This document shows, piece by piece, positions 44,995-57,429 of a DNA stretch of 64,000 nucleotides (position 1 is its first letter; the number at the start of each line of letters is the position of its first letter). The notes beneath the pieces were generated by a model. It made no database searches. It was not told where the DNA came from and was given only the letters and a program-made list of their open reading frames with translations. The DNA is from Platanthera guangdongensis. Its lineage: Eukaryota > Streptophyta > Magnoliopsida > Asparagales > Orchidaceae. The translations under genes were made by a program, and so were the position numbers. Where the stretch lies: assembly GCA_039583875.1 (NCBI GenBank), contig CM077158.1:118727900-118791899 (forward strand), given 5' to 3'.

Positions 44995-47160
44995 GTAACA
45001 TTCCTCAAACTTCTCGACCCCTAAGAGTGGTTTTGTCATGAATAGGTCATAATAAAACCCTAAGAATCCCAAAAATACCACATGTACTTAGGCATGAAGG
45101 TGAAAACCACCTTGAGCTGCAAATAGTAATTTTCAATTACACACCATAGGGCTTGATTTTAGGGCTTCAGCTTGACTCCATGACCCCACCATAACACCAT
45201 TAACCCTTTAAGAGGACTATAAGGTTACTAAGGACCCATTTGGGTCAACCAAAGTGGTCAAGTTGACTAAAGTCAAACCTAACTCTAAATGTGTCAAACT
45301 AACATATATAGGGCCAGTTAACTTTCCCTTAGCCAAACTGACCACAACTACAAATTCCTAACCCATAAGGTAGGTCAATGGGTCACCAAGGATGCATTGG
45401 GGTCTACCAAAGAGGCTATGTTGACGAAAGTCAACCCTAACCCTAAAATGGTCAAAGTGACGTAATTAAGAGTCAAGTGGCCTCCAATGTGCCAAGATAA
45501 CCCTACCCATCCCTACCTAGACCTTAGGGGAGGCCAAAGGGTCACCAAGGTCTCATTTGGGTCAGCCCACAATGTCAATTTGACCAAGGTCAACTCAACC
45601 CTAAGATTAGGTCAAATTAGCATAAGTGGACCTAACCAAGCCCAACTCACTTAGGTAAAACCCAACTAGTGTGGCCCATTAGCTTTAGGAAGCAAGAATT
45701 TACCTAAATTGCCATTAAAATTCTGGAGGGTTGACTAGGAGAGAGGAAACTCCACTTCCCCTTTAATGGAGGAGAGATAATGTGAGAAATAGATCCCATT
45801 TATGGCTAAGGGAGGCCAAGGGCCTCTTCAATTGATTTTAAAGGCTAGATTCACTCTCCCTAGTCAGTTTAGAGGAGTTTAACAGCCATTGACGACCCAT
45901 CTAGGTGGCTACATTCAGTGAACTTCATTGGCTGAAAAATCACCTTCATTACCATTAATGGCCATTGATGTTACACCCCTTCCTCCCCCATTTGTTCATC
46001 TTAAAAGTATTCCTAGAATCCCAGCAGTAGTTTCCACCTTTTCCTTGAAGCAGCCGAGCCCTTTGGCAGTATAGTTGTAGAGCACCCGAAGCTTCAAAAT
46101 CCGACAATGGAGTTCTGTCGATCGGCAAGGCTTCACGCCTCCCAAAATGTCGACTTCTCCCCCTCTCCCTCTATGCTAGCCACTTAGAACGACTAGGGGT
46201 GATATCGGACTCAATTGAGCCCGATCTAGTGAGAAATTCCTGAAGAAATTCCGTAAAAATGAGGGGTTGCGGGTTCGCCGGAAACGGCCCCTCCGGCGGT
46301 CGTGACACCGCCCATCGATAGCCCCACCTCAACGGAGGTTGTGGTGGCGGTGGATGGCCAGGGAGGTGGCCGGGTGGCCGCGCAATGGGGCTGGAAGTTG
46401 CTCCAAGATGAAGGAACCGGGACTGTCGGCTCAAGCAAGAAGATGAACAAATCCCGTCCAAGTCGTGCCAAGATTCGTGTAGGATCTAAATTTTATTTCA
46501 TTTTAAATTTGGTTTTATCTCACATTTTTGCTGTGTTTTAAATTAATATTAAAAATACTTAGAGTCACCTACTGGAGAAATGGTCAACATGAAAATTGTA
46601 GCTCTTAAGGTCTAGCTTAAATTAAAATTAGTTTCAACCCATTTAGATTAGGTATGATCACAGAACTCAATATGGTGCAACCTATACATAGGCTTGACTA
46701 GAGAATATTTTGAGAGCCCCCATCAATCCAGCCATCCAAATGACTTGAGATTTGGACTGGGGGCCACTCTTACCTATATCTCTAACATGTCCAAAATGGA
46801 ATTTTTGGGAAATATTTTCCTAAACTGTTTGTAAAAATTTAATAATATATGTATGAATTAATTAAGGTTTCTAATGACCTCAAAATCAATCAAATTTTTT
46901 GTGGATGACCGTTCAGGTTTTGATATGTCACTGGTAAAAATTTCAGCCCTTTTTGTGATGATTTGTTTAGGTTTTGATGCAACCAAATTTTGCCCCCCTT
47001 AAGGTAAAATTAGGGCAAATGGGTGTTTAATAGGTAGAGTGTCTAACACTCACCCAAAGATGATAAAAACTTCGCCAGTGCTTCAAACTCATCTAAAACA
47101 ACCCCTCAAGAGAACTTGAGTTGTTTGGGGTAGAGATACTCTAAGACCCTAGTATAAGCC
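44995..47160 (+). repeat. Probable 3' LTR of E, left of G
   Basis: Begins TGTAACATTCCTC after the E coding end, like the H LTR, which starts TGTAATTCCCC. No clear polypurine tract precedes it. It contains a degenerate GTCAA-rich repeat (45222-45640) and a GC-rich segment (46260-46440). G is inserted at 47160. The 5' partner LTR is not in the window, so the LTR call is inference. Confidence 0.5.
45222..45640. repeat. Degenerate tandem repeat rich in GTTGAC/GTCAAC
   Basis: Three units of about 158 bp start near 45222, 45379 and 45538 (GGGTCACCAAGG-type). Each contains GGTCAA, then a TTGAC...GTCAA inverted pair (for example GTTGACGAAAGTCAAC near 45419-45434). TTGAC is the W-box core bound by plant WRKY factors. 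Confidence 0.75.
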
Positions 47161-47399
47161 TGATAATACATTTTGTAGTTTAAAATACTAGGGTAATTAT
47201 TTGTTTTTAATATAGAAATCATGTTTGTAAAGTTTTATTTTCAACTCGTTTTGTATATATTTTAATACCACTAATGTTTTCTCTTCTTTTTGCAGATTTT
47301 CTCAGTTTTAGGCCAAAATATCCTGACACGGCCCCCTAACACGCCCTCCCTGTGCGTGTTACTAGGCGTATAGCCTGATCCTGAGGAAGATTTCTGCCA

Positions 47400-47960
47400 T
47401 AACCCATTTCATCTGTCTCAGAAGCCTTTCATCGAGTTCATTTCATCGAGCTCAGCAAATTCGTCGAGCTCAACTTTTTTCGTCGATCCAGCCTTTAGTT
47501 TTGTGTTCGACGAATGTCTTCATTTTTTCGAACTCGCCTTCTATCCAGATTTCTTCATATCAGCTTTTTGTCGATCTCAAATCATTGATCTCCAGCCTTC
47601 TTTCTGCTTTCGACGATCGTGGAACTCCCGTCCACCTTCTCTTCTCTCAATTCGTCGAACTCGCCTTCTGTCAAGATTTCGTCGAACACAGCATCTCGTC
47701 GAACTCATCATTCAATTTGACGGTAGTCGAACACTTTTCTACCATCTCCTTCCTCTAAATCAGTAATCTCCAACATTCTTTCTGCTTTCGACGATCGTCG
47801 ATCTCCTGCTCACTTTCTTTGTTCGACGTTCGTCGAACTCACTTTCTGTGTTCGATGAACTCCAACAATTTCATCGAGCTCTCCGTCCTTCTCCTCTGAT
47901 TTCATCGAGCCCTCTCCTCCAGTTCATTGAGCTCACCTATTACTAGAGGACATGTCCCGC
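47400..47960. repeat. TCGTCGAACTC / ATCGAGCTC motif field (G 5' LTR)
   Basis: About 25 dispersed copies of (T)TCGTCGAACTC, TCATCGAGCTC and related forms. The 12-bp palindrome CGACGATCGTCG occurs near 47790, and TTCGTCGAGCTC occurs near 47461. Confidence 0.85.
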
Positions 47961-48090
47961 TCTTCCAAAAGCCTGCTATAGCCATTAATGCATGTCACCC
48001 GTACCCATCTAGTCATATTTTCCCGCCAGAACCCGTACCAATGTCAACTCCCGTGCATGCCTTAATGGATTTCCTTCTCCTTGAAAACTC

Positions 48091-48099
48091 TATAAATAG
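48091..48099 (+). promoter_or_regulatory. TATA box of the G 5' LTR
   Basis: TATAAATAG in AACTCTATAAATAGAGCCC; conserved in the 3' LTR at 53577-53585. Strong match to plant TATA consensus. Confidence 0.8.
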
Positions 48100-49245
48100 A
48101 GCCCGGCCCTTAATAAAAAAATATATAGAAATTTTGGGAGAGAGGAAGTGCTGCCATTTTCATTTCTCCCTTATTATTCTTCCTCACTCCTATTTTTATT
48201 TTAATGTTTCTATTCATTTTTATTTCAGTTTCTGTAATAGCTTACTGTAATTTCAGTTCAGTTTAGTGCTTGCTTAAGTTTTCATTTCCTGTAATTGTAA
48301 TTTTTATATTTCAAGTGTAGCTCTCTGTTTGATTTAATATAAGATGTGTTTAATTTTTCTTGTCTCTATTTTTGTTTCCATGCACTTCTACTCATATCTC
48401 TCTCTCCCTCCACTTCACCATGAGTAACAAATCCTCCTTATACTCGATCTTGATGATCCGAGGTTCGCATTGATTAAATTATGATGCTCTAGTTTGATCT
48501 TTCTTTGTAAGGCTTAGACCTTTGATTTACACTTGATTAATCATGTTTAGAGATATATTATCGATGTATATTTTCCATCTTTGTTTCCACTCTTAGTTAG
48601 TCGAGAGGCTCTTAGTTTGGAGTGAATGCTCAAGAGTAAAGGGAGTTGTACGTACCCCTCGAGAGAGGTAGACGTTAAATATCCTATATTGGAGTAAAAT
48701 CCAATAGCGGGCTTCACAGCGTAAAGCGAGCTTTAGGCCTCCGATTTGGATGAGAGTTCGATCGGATCTTCCTAAACTCAGGTGGTCATGACTTCGAGAG
48801 AAGCGTGTTCATGCTTTAGGAACCTCTACGGTCAAGATGTTTTGCTTTATTTAGAATTAGTTGTTTTTTCATTTTAATTTTCTTATTTCAAAGTGATTCA
48901 AGATTGAGTACTCTCATAGTATCTTTAGTTCTAACATTTTATTTTTACAAGTAATTTAGTTTTCTTTTTATCTTATAAATTTAGTTCCTATTTTTAGTTT
49001 ATTAAATTAATCGAAAAAAAATCAATTTGATAAAATAATAGCGATCTCCTCGAAGTAGAAGTAGTCATTACACCCCATGGAAAATACGACCTTGATATTA
49101 ATATTTAGTATCTTATACTATAAACGATATGGTACACTTGCCTTTATTAGATATAGAATTGGAGAATATTATCAACTTCCACAATCCACCTTCTCTTTTC
49201 TTTAACCCCTCTTCTCAAACTTTGTGATTCTCGGTATCAATTTTT

Positions 49246-49263
49246 TGGCGTCATTGTCGTAGA
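49246..49263 (+). promoter_or_regulatory. Degenerate primer-binding site of G
   Basis: TGGCGTCATTGTCGTAGAT, six bases after the LTR, resembles TGGCGCCGTTGCCGGGGA with C-to-T and G-to-A changes. Confidence 0.65.
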
Positions 49264-49369
49264 TAGTTTTGATATTTTGAAAAAAGGATAGCTATTAATT
49301 TTATATTTTTTTTCTCTCTTTTTTTTCTCTTAGCCATCTTTCGCGGTTGATTTTTTTTTATGGATAGTT

Positions 49370-49726
49370 TTTTTTTCTTGTGTACAGTTCGGTCACTCTC
49401 GCGAGGAGTGTTGGGTTGGATATCCTTCATCCACCCATGATTTTATTCCTTTCGGATTGGACCAATTTGGACAAATTGATCCATCCGCAAATTTTTTTTC
49501 ATGGGGTTACGATGATTTTCAAACGCCTTCCTACCCTTCTCCTCCGAATTTTTTTGATTTTAATTTTTCCGGAGATTTCATGAATGGACACTTTGATCCT
49601 AGCCATGCTTTGAACTACTCTGGGTGGCAACACCCTGATCATTCTTGGTGCCATGGTTATCATCAACCCATTCCATCTCAAGATTTCTCTGCTTTTCTCT
49701 GCAAGTTTGTGTGCCTCCTGTTTTGA
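49370..49726 (+). pseudogene. Short ORF of G with half a zinc-knuckle-like motif
   Basis: Frame near the start of the internal region. It begins in CVQFGHSREECWVGYPS, which has the CX4HX4C second half of a CCHC knuckle, and continues with an aromatic, Asp/Pro-rich stretch (SWGYDDFQTPSYPSPP) to a stop at 49724-49726. It may be a relic of a gag-like or LARD-specific protein. No known domain is recognised. Confidence 0.4.
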
Positions 49727-49910
49727 TTTTAGCAAAAATGAAAACATTTTTGATTATGTAGCATTTGATGCAAGCATCAATGCTCATTACAAAATAATTT
49801 CTAACAATTTAGTTTCTCAGGCCGCAATTCTTCATTTTCTCCCTCCTCCTCCTCCTACTTATCTTTCGAATGATTAATTTTCGGACTTTCCTCCATGCCT
49901 TCAATCACTC

Positions 49911-50456
49911 GTGGAAGACGATTATTCAGAAATTCCATTGTGCTTACAACCTCTCGAGGAGGAGATTTCCAACGATATCCCACAATATCCGTATTTTTTT
50001 TTCCAATTTTTCGAGGAAGACGAACTTTCATGTGTTCAATCATCCGTGGAGATTGATTTTTTTGATATCCCGTCTTGCTCCCAATCTACGGAAATGATTG
50101 ATATCCAAGTGGAGCAACCAGATCCTTTTGTCCAAAAAAATTATTGTGATCAACCGCCGCCGCCTTTTTCTATTTCTTCTCTTCCCCCTCCTTATGAAAA
50201 TTTCTCTTCTTTTTCTTCTTTTATTTTTCCTTCTAATTTAGTTTCTAGTTCTCCTTCCTTTCCCACTTCTAATAGTTTATTTTCTTTTACTAAAAAATTT
50301 TCTATTTATAAATCTTTTTCTTTTTTGTTTTATTTAAAAAATACAAAATTACAAAAAAATATTTTTACTTTCTTAGAAAATGTTTTGGCAATCGCGCCGC
50401 AATGCATATTACACAAATTTCCTTTACATTTCTTTTTTTATTTTTCATTTAGCTAA
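49911..50456 (+). pseudogene. Acidic, repetitive ORF of G
   Basis: 181 codons from ATG 49911. The first half repeats a loose acidic module (EIPLCLQPLEEEISNDIP; then DELSCVQSSVEIDFFDIP), and the second half is Ser/Pro/Phe-rich with low complexity. I recognise no domain. In some LARD-like elements such acidic leader ORFs occur before the non-coding region, but function is unknown. Stop TAG at 50454-50456. Confidence 0.4.
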
Positions 50457-50790
50457 CCAATAACGTCGAGCTCAATGACGTTTTAAACAAAGAGCACTCT
50501 TGGAAGGCACCCTTTGCTTATCTTTTTTGTTGTAGTTTTTTTTTTGTTTTGTTTTGAGCGGGAATAAGCTCCCGGGTGTTTGTGCCGCTTCTCGCCTCTC
50601 AACTTGGACTCGAGCCAGTCTTTAGCTCAAATTCGGGGGGGTGGGATGCATTTTTCAACGTCTGGGCATCAAGCGCTAGGGAAACATCTTTTCCTTTTCT
50701 TTGCATTTCTTTTTCAATTCTGTACTTTCATTTAGGTTTTGATTTATCTCTCCCCTTGCCCTCTTATCTCCAATGTGGAAAATGTTCAGT

Positions 50791-50806
50791 TTAAGCTTGG
50801 GGGAGG
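50791..50806 (+). promoter_or_regulatory. Internal polypurine tract of G
   Basis: TTAAGCTTGGGGGAGG, matching the terminal tract at 52651, but 1.86 kb upstream. It could be a second plus-strand primer or the scar of a deletion. Confidence 0.7.
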
Positions 50807-52650
50807 ATTTCCTCGTTCTCTTTTCTTTATTTTATTTCCTTGAAAAAAATAAAAAGAGAATATTTCAAAATAAAAAAAAAGAATATCTTAAATATTCAAA
50901 AAAAAATAGAATAATTGAAAATAAAAAAAAGAGAGTATCTTAAAAATCCAAAAAAATAGAAAATATTTCAAAATCAAAAAATATATATATTTATATATTT
51001 ATATACTATTTGTTTTTACTTTAATAATTTAAACAAAGTTTGGTATTTCAATAGTACCCCTTGCTTTTGTTTTGTTTTATTTTTCAAAATTAGTTATAAC
51101 AACTTAGCTAATTATAATTTTTCTAATCGCTTTTTCTAATTATGGTTCACAAATAAAATGTTGGCCATGATGTGTTTCTAATTCATGGTAGCATGTTAAC
51201 GTGAACCGTTTTTCGAAAACTCGCATTTATATTTTGGTTTTTCGTTCTTTATTTTCTTTACTTTCTTAAAAATATTTCATCCACTATTTTCCTTTTTGTT
51301 TTTTGGATAATTTTTGCAATGTAAACTTTTGATTAGCATAATAGATGTGAACGATCCAAGTGTTGGATCCAGCTTTCTGGTCCCTCCTAAAGTTCAGAAC
51401 TGATGATGCAGCCCACACGTACTCTTCTTGAACTACCGCCTCTTGCCTTATAGGCTATCTCGCTGCCTAGAACCATCTCGCACTAGCTAGGCATCTCGCC
51501 TACCTCAGAGAATCCCCCATCCCGCCTCCTGCAGGTGGGCCTCCTGGTCTTGCTCGCCTGTTTAATTCATCTCGCCAGTCCCCCCTTCCAGCTTATTGAA
51601 CCACCTCTTGCGAGTCCAAGGTTGTACACCAAGTCTCCTATTATTTCTATTTTCAAGATAATTTCATTATTCTTCATTTATTATCTATGATTTTCTTTTT
51701 GAAAATTTTCAAGGCTTATGCTTTAGATAAATTTGGAAACATGAAAATGATTTAGGGCGTTTTTTGTTTTTGTTTGAGCCTTCTTGCCAACCTAAAAATT
51801 TTTATCTCTAGTTAGCCGCTTTTGAACCTTTTTTTGATTTCGATTGATAGCTCCAGTTATCATCTCATTTTCACCAAAGCTAAAATTTCCAGCCTATCTA
51901 ATCACACTAATTTTTTGATTTTCATTAAAAAATTTCATGATTATGATAGGGTTGTTTTTGTGATATGATTGGAGAACTTTTTGAAAAATATATGCTCAAA
52001 AGAAGTGTTTACTTTTGTTTGGCCAATTTCAAAATCAAAAGAAAATTATTTATGGCCTTTATTTTGTTAAAAAAGAAAGAAACAATATAAAAAGGAAAGA
52101 AAAGAAAATGACAAAAAAGAAAGGAAAATATTTTATTTATGATTAAAATTTTTGAAACTCTTTATTTTGGTTTAGTGTGATTTTAAAGCCTTCATGTTTA
52201 TCTTTGAATTCCACTTCTAATCATAATCCTAAACCAAACATTTCGGTCCTAATAAGCCCTTTTGATTCTTGTTTTTGAATTTTATTTTTTTAGCTAAGTA
52301 AAGGAGAAGAGTAAAATAGTAAAGTTTTGGATTTAAATTTAGATTTTTGTTATTTAATTGATATAGTTATAATATGTCTCTTGCATCTAGTAACAACTCA
52401 ATGCGCTTTTTCATTTTGTTGCTTTGCTTTAATTTATTTAAAGAATTTTGTTAAAATTTTGGATGATTTATTTTCGTTAGTAAAGTTTATAAATTGTTAA
52501 ACTATATTTAAGTAAATTTTTTGATTTACGTTTCACCTTCTCCCTACTTAGAATTTCACATTGTACTTGTGTTATCATAATTAGAATTTTCCTGATTAGT
52601 CACTTTTATGATAACTACTTTTTATATTTTTGCTTGAGGACAAGCAAAGA
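50807..52650 (+). other. Non-coding internal region of G
   Basis: AT-rich with A-tract runs such as AAAAAAATAGAA (50840-50990), a C/T-rich island with repeated ATCTCGC (51460-51600), and long T runs. No ORF of note. Confidence 0.7.
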
Positions 52651-52667
52651 TTAAGCTTGGGGGAGTT
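52651..52667 (+). promoter_or_regulatory. Terminal polypurine tract of G
   Basis: TTAAGCTTGGGGGAGTT directly before the 3' LTR, preceded by TTGAGGACAAGCAAAG, the usual context in Tat/Athila/LARD elements. Confidence 0.9.
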
Positions 52668-54719
52668 TGATAATACATTTTATAGTTTAAACTACTAGGG
52701 TAATTATTTGTTTTTAATGTAGAAATCATGTTTGTAAAATTTTATTTTGACCTCGTTTTGTATATATTTTAATATCACTAATGTTTTCTCTTCTTTTTAC
52801 AGATTTTCTCAGTTTTCAGCCAAAATGACCCGACACACCACCCTAACACGCCCTCCATGAGTGTGTCACCGGGAGTATAGCCAGATGACGAGGAATATTG
52901 CTGCCAGAAGCCTTTCGTCGAGCTCATTTTGTCGAGCTCAGCAAATTCGTCGAGCTCAACTTTTTTGTAGATCCAGCCTTCAGTTCTGCATTCGACGAAT
53001 TTCTTCATTTCGTCAAACTCGCATTTTGTCCAGATTTCGTCGAGCTCAGCTTTTCATCGATCTCAAATCGTCCATCACCCGACTTTTTTCTACGTTAGAC
53101 GATCATCGAACTCCCATCCACCTTCTCTTCTCTCAATTCGTCGAACTCGTCTTCTGTCAAGATTTCATCGAACACAATATTTCGTGGAACTCAGCATTCA
53201 GTTGACGATCGTCGAACTCTTTTCCGCCATTTCTTTCCTCTGATTTAGTCGATCTCCCTCATTCTTTATGCTTTCGATGATCATCGATCTCACGTTCACT
53301 TTCTTCGTTCGACGTTCATCGAATTCACTTTCTACGTTCGACAAAGTCCACCAATTTTGTCGAGCTCTACCTCGTTGTCCTCTGATTTCGTCGAGCCCTC
53401 TCCTCCAGTTCGTCGTGCTCACCTATTGCCAAAGGACATCTCCTGCTCTTCCAAAAGCCTGTTGCAGCCATTAATGTATGTCACCCGTACCCATCTAGTC
53501 ATGTTTTCCCGCCAAAACGCGTACCAATGTCAACTCCCGTGCATCCCTTAATGAATTTCCTGCTCCTTGAAAACTCTATAAATAGAGCCCGGCGCTTGAG
53601 AAAAAATATATATAAATTTTGGGAGAGGGGAAGTGCTGCCATTTTCATTTCTCCCTTATTATTCTTCCTCACTCATGTTTTTCTTTTAATGTTTCTGTTC
53701 ATTTTTATTTGAGTTTCTGTAATAGCTTAGTGTAATTTCAGTTCAGTTTAGTGCTTGCTTAAGTTTTCATTTTCTGCAATTGTAATTTTTTATATCTCAA
53801 GTGTAGCTCTTTGTTTGATTTATTATAAGATCTGTTTAAATTTTTTTTTCTTTATTTTTGTTTCCATGCACTTCTACTCATCTCTCTCTCCCTCCACTTC
53901 ACCATGAGTAACAAATCCTCCTTGTACTCGATGTTGATGATCTGAGGTTCGAGTTGATTAAGTTATGATGCTCTAGTTTGCTCTTTTTTTAAGGCTTAGA
54001 CCTTTGATTTACACTTGATTAATCATGTTTGGAGATATATTATCGATGTATATTTTCCATCTTTATTTCCGCTCTTAGTTAGACGAGAGGCTCGTAGTTT
54101 GGAGTGAATGCTCAAGAGTAAAGAGAGTTGCACACACCCCTCGAGAGAGGTAGACGTTAAATCTCCTGGATTGCACTGAAATCCAATAGCGGGGTTGACA
54201 GCATAAAGCGAGCTTTAGGCCTCCGATTTGGACGAGAGGTCGGACGGACCTTCCAAAACTCAGGTGTGCACAACTTCAAGAGAAGTGTGTTCATGCTTTA
54301 TGAACCTCCACGGTCAAGGTATTTTACTTTTTTTAGAATTAGTTGTTTTTTTCATTTTGATTTTCTTATTTCAAAGTGATTCAAGATTGAGTACCCTCTT
54401 ATTATATTTAGTTCTAACATTTTATTTCTGTATGTAATTTAGTTTTCTTTTTAGCTTAGAAATTTAGTTCCTGTTTTTAGTTTATTAAATTAATAAAAAA
54501 ATCAGTTTGATAAAATAATAGCGATCTCCTTGAAGTAGAAGTAGTCATTATGCCCCAGGGAAAATACGACATTGATATTAATCTTTAGTATCTTATACTA
54601 TAAACGATAAGGTACACTTGCCTTTATCGGATATAGAATCAGAGAATATTATCTACTTCCACAATCCACCTTCTCTTTTCTTTAACCCCTCTTCTCCACC
54701 TTTGCGATTCTCATTATCA
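52668..54719 (+). repeat. 3' LTR of G
   Basis: 2052 bp, TGATAATAC to TTATCA. TATA box at 53577-53585. Motif field at 52905-53440 with TTCGTCGAGCTC repeated at least three times (near 52914, 52945 and 53036). Confidence 0.93.
52905..53440. repeat. TCGTCGAGCTC motif field (G 3' LTR)
   Basis: Counterpart of 47400-47960. Several copies are closer to TTCGTCGAGCTC than in the 5' LTR, where TCGTCGA has often become TCATCGA, a change expected from loss of methylated CpG. Confidence 0.85.
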
Positions 54720-57364
54720 AAGCACTAGGGCTGGGGTTTTGGACCAATGAAGGATATGGCACTACATGTCCTTGGAATTCCTTGTAAATTGTTAGAAATG
54801 TGTATAAGGAGTATCGTAACCCTAAGAAGTAACTTTAGGACCCTTTAGAACTCACATCACTCTTATAATAGCTTAGGACCAATTTGTGAACTTTTGATCA
54901 TGAATTTATTATCTAATCATATTACCATGAATGATATTAAAATTTAGGCTCTAATCATATATTGTTGCTATCAAGCTTTGGAAATTTTATTGTAAATTTT
55001 GGGTTAGTATTTATGGTACTTCCTTCACAATCCTAATAGTTCCCCTAATCACTTAAGAAATTATTATGAGCTATTTATTCATATTAAACTCATGAAAACT
55101 TATCCAGATATCCTTTTAGGGAATATTAAAGCTTGGAAAATTATTTCTTGCTTTTTGAACAGATTACAAATATGTTTCTTCGCAAAATGTCCTATTAGAG
55201 ATTTATTTGCAGTATTCTTTTATATAGCTTACTTACCTCGGAATTGTACGAAACTAAGTCAGTAATATTTAACGATCATAATAAAGCTCTAGTAATTTTT
55301 GGGTAATTTTTGGATTATGTTTGGTGGTACTTCCTTCTTCACCTTTAATTTCTACAATTATCTTGAATGAATTAATTACGGAATAATACTTCTATGAAAA
55401 TTTATGAAACTTGGTATTCTCTGCTATTTTTGTATCATATAGTGTTCATATTGTTTGGGTGGCCATAACTTAAGGAATTCTAGTACTTCATGTTCAAAAC
55501 CACCAATGGTCTAATTTTGGGGAAAATTTAATAAATGCCAAATTAATTAGGAAAATTACAAATTTCTTGATTTAGTCTGAGTATGTCATGATAGACCCCC
55601 AATATTAATTATAGGGCATTTGGATAAAAATTTGGAGGGATCTCCACTCATGCTTATCTAATATCTTAGGTTGTTCTGCACATAGTAAAACTATAGAATT
55701 GTGATAGCAGGTAGTATGTACATAGGGAGTTGGGATTAATAGCATACTGATTTGGTGAGTTGAAGATGAGTTCTTCATTAGGAGTCAAGATGGGGAGGTT
55801 GTTGGGCTGACTAGTGTTAAGCGGTGCTCGGGATCGATGAATGATCGTCTTCCCAGTGGAGAGAGAGAGTCAAAATACACTAGGGTTATATTTATTACAA
55901 CACTAAATGGGATTGGATATGGGTAGATACCAATAATAATAAGTTCCTTACGAAAGGGAGTTTTGGGGTTCAGCCCATAGTAGTTCCTAGTGCCCTCGAG
56001 AGCCCTTCACAGGGAATGCCCTTGGCAGTCCGAGGTTAAAGTTAAACCGTAAGGTTAAAGAGAATACAAGAGTAATTAGCAATATACTAGGATTTCACTT
56101 TCACTTAACCCGGTGATTCAGGAGATTAGCTTGGTTAGGTTATCCGAGCGGTAGGTTCGGTGGTTGTGGAAATGGGCAAGTTAGCCCGATGAGCCGAAGG
56201 CTCAAAAGGTAGTTGAAACAGACAGGTTAGTCAGGGGAGCCGATGGATAAGAAATTTATGGTTGCATGTGCATAAGGTGGTGGGTATTCGTTATTTGATG
56301 GTTGCTAGCACCGACGTCAATACGATGACTGGGCCGGTGTGGTTTAGAGTTAGCCAAGAAAAAGACTGGCGGTGGGTCAACATAGTTCGTGGAGACTCTA
56401 GTGTGTCCTTCAGAGGCGTACGTAAGGGCTAGGCCTGGTAGTGTGAATACCCGTCTAGGAGTGGGGTGGCCCGACCCAATATCTCCTTTGCCCCTGTCCG
56501 CATTTTTGATCATGCATAAAGTGTATGACCCTCTCCTTTGCCCCTGTCCACACAAGTTACTTTAGGACATCTAGTCAAACGATATAAAATAGGTACAAAA
56601 TAGCTCTTTCCTGTTGCTCAAATCGCCATTGCCACACAACAGTCAGTATGACGCGGGTCGGCTTCTACTTTCGCATAATATATACATAACCAAGTTATGT
56701 ACAAGGATGGCTCTCACGGCCACCACTATTGGGCACTCTAGGCTCTCAGCTTCACATGCTATCCAACTTGTCTCGCGATCACAGGCTTCATAACCACAAT
56801 CATGATGGCTCTCATAGACACTTTAGTTGACTCTTCAAGCTCACAGCTTAACCATTAAGACCGCAAGTCTCCAGTGGAAAGGCCTCACAACAGCTCTCTG
56901 GGAGCTACCGCCGGCGGTATCTCTACCGCTGCGCGGTAGGGGACAAAATATCATTTCTTCCCCCAATTTTGCTATTTTCCTAGAGACCAACTATAGTACT
57001 CTCACTATAACATCCAGCACACCCCATAACTCCGTAAATTACACATTTAACCACAGAGTCTTCTCCCACAAGCAAATCAATCATCACCAATCCAGGCTAA
57101 CTTGTCCGAATTGGCTTCACAAATCATGCTTATTCCATACTTCGATTCCAGATTCTATATGCAATTTCTACTGGGGATGCTTTTTATCGACCCGCTGGAA
57201 ATCCCTTCACTCTCCACCAATTATTGGGGGATTTTATGCAATATGTCAAATTAAGGACTTCACATATCCAATAAGGAATATCGTTACCCTTGTCGATCGT
57301 TTTGGAGTTATGATCTTACACTTGATTCGGATGGAAATGATCACCACCCCTTCCTCTCTGCAGA
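54720..57364. other. Unassigned sequence between G and H
   Basis: It probably continues the sequence G was inserted in (E 3' LTR), at least at first. No supported ORF. Near-duplicate 19-bp stretches CTCCTTTGCCCCTGTCC(G/A)CA at about 56483 and 56536. From about 56580 the character changes, and the minus strand there looks LTR-like with palindromic TACCGC motifs. The end of the E LTR could not be located. Confidence 0.4.
56906..56938. repeat. Two adjacent TACCGC...GCGGTA palindromes
   Basis: TACCGCCGGCGGTA (56906-56919) is a perfect 14-bp palindrome; TACCGCTGCGCGGTA (56924-56938) is a near-perfect one, four bases later. Confidence 0.85.
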
Positions 57365-57429
57365 TGTAATTCCCCGAAACTCAAAAGATCGACGGGAGGC
57401 ATTTTGAGCCAAGTTTGGAACTTAGCAGG

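Larger units (their letters stand above)
47161..49239 (+). repeat. 5' LTR of G
   Basis: 2079 bp. It has a TCGTCGA/GAGCTC motif field (47400-47960), TATAAATAG at 48091-48099, and a TA/T-rich U5. Confidence 0.93.
47161..54719 (+). mobile_element. Element G: non-autonomous LARD-like LTR retrotransposon
   Basis: LTRs 47161-49239 and 52668-54719 (TGATAATAC to TATCA) enclose 3.4 kb without pol. Flanks AAGCC (47156-47160) and AAGCA (54720-54724) are a one-mismatch target duplication. A degenerate TGGCG-type primer site follows the 5' LTR, and TTAAGCTTGGGGGAG precedes the 3' LTR, a combination seen in Tat/Athila-related and LARD elements of plants. LTRs look about 88-90 percent alike over the first 250 bp, so G is older than B or D. 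Confidence 0.9.

Noticed and set aside
46171..46541. Small GC-rich ORFs on both strands
   Set aside because: Overlapping frames in a GC-rich stretch of the probable E LTR; no motif, no homologue recognised, no intron or promoter evidence.
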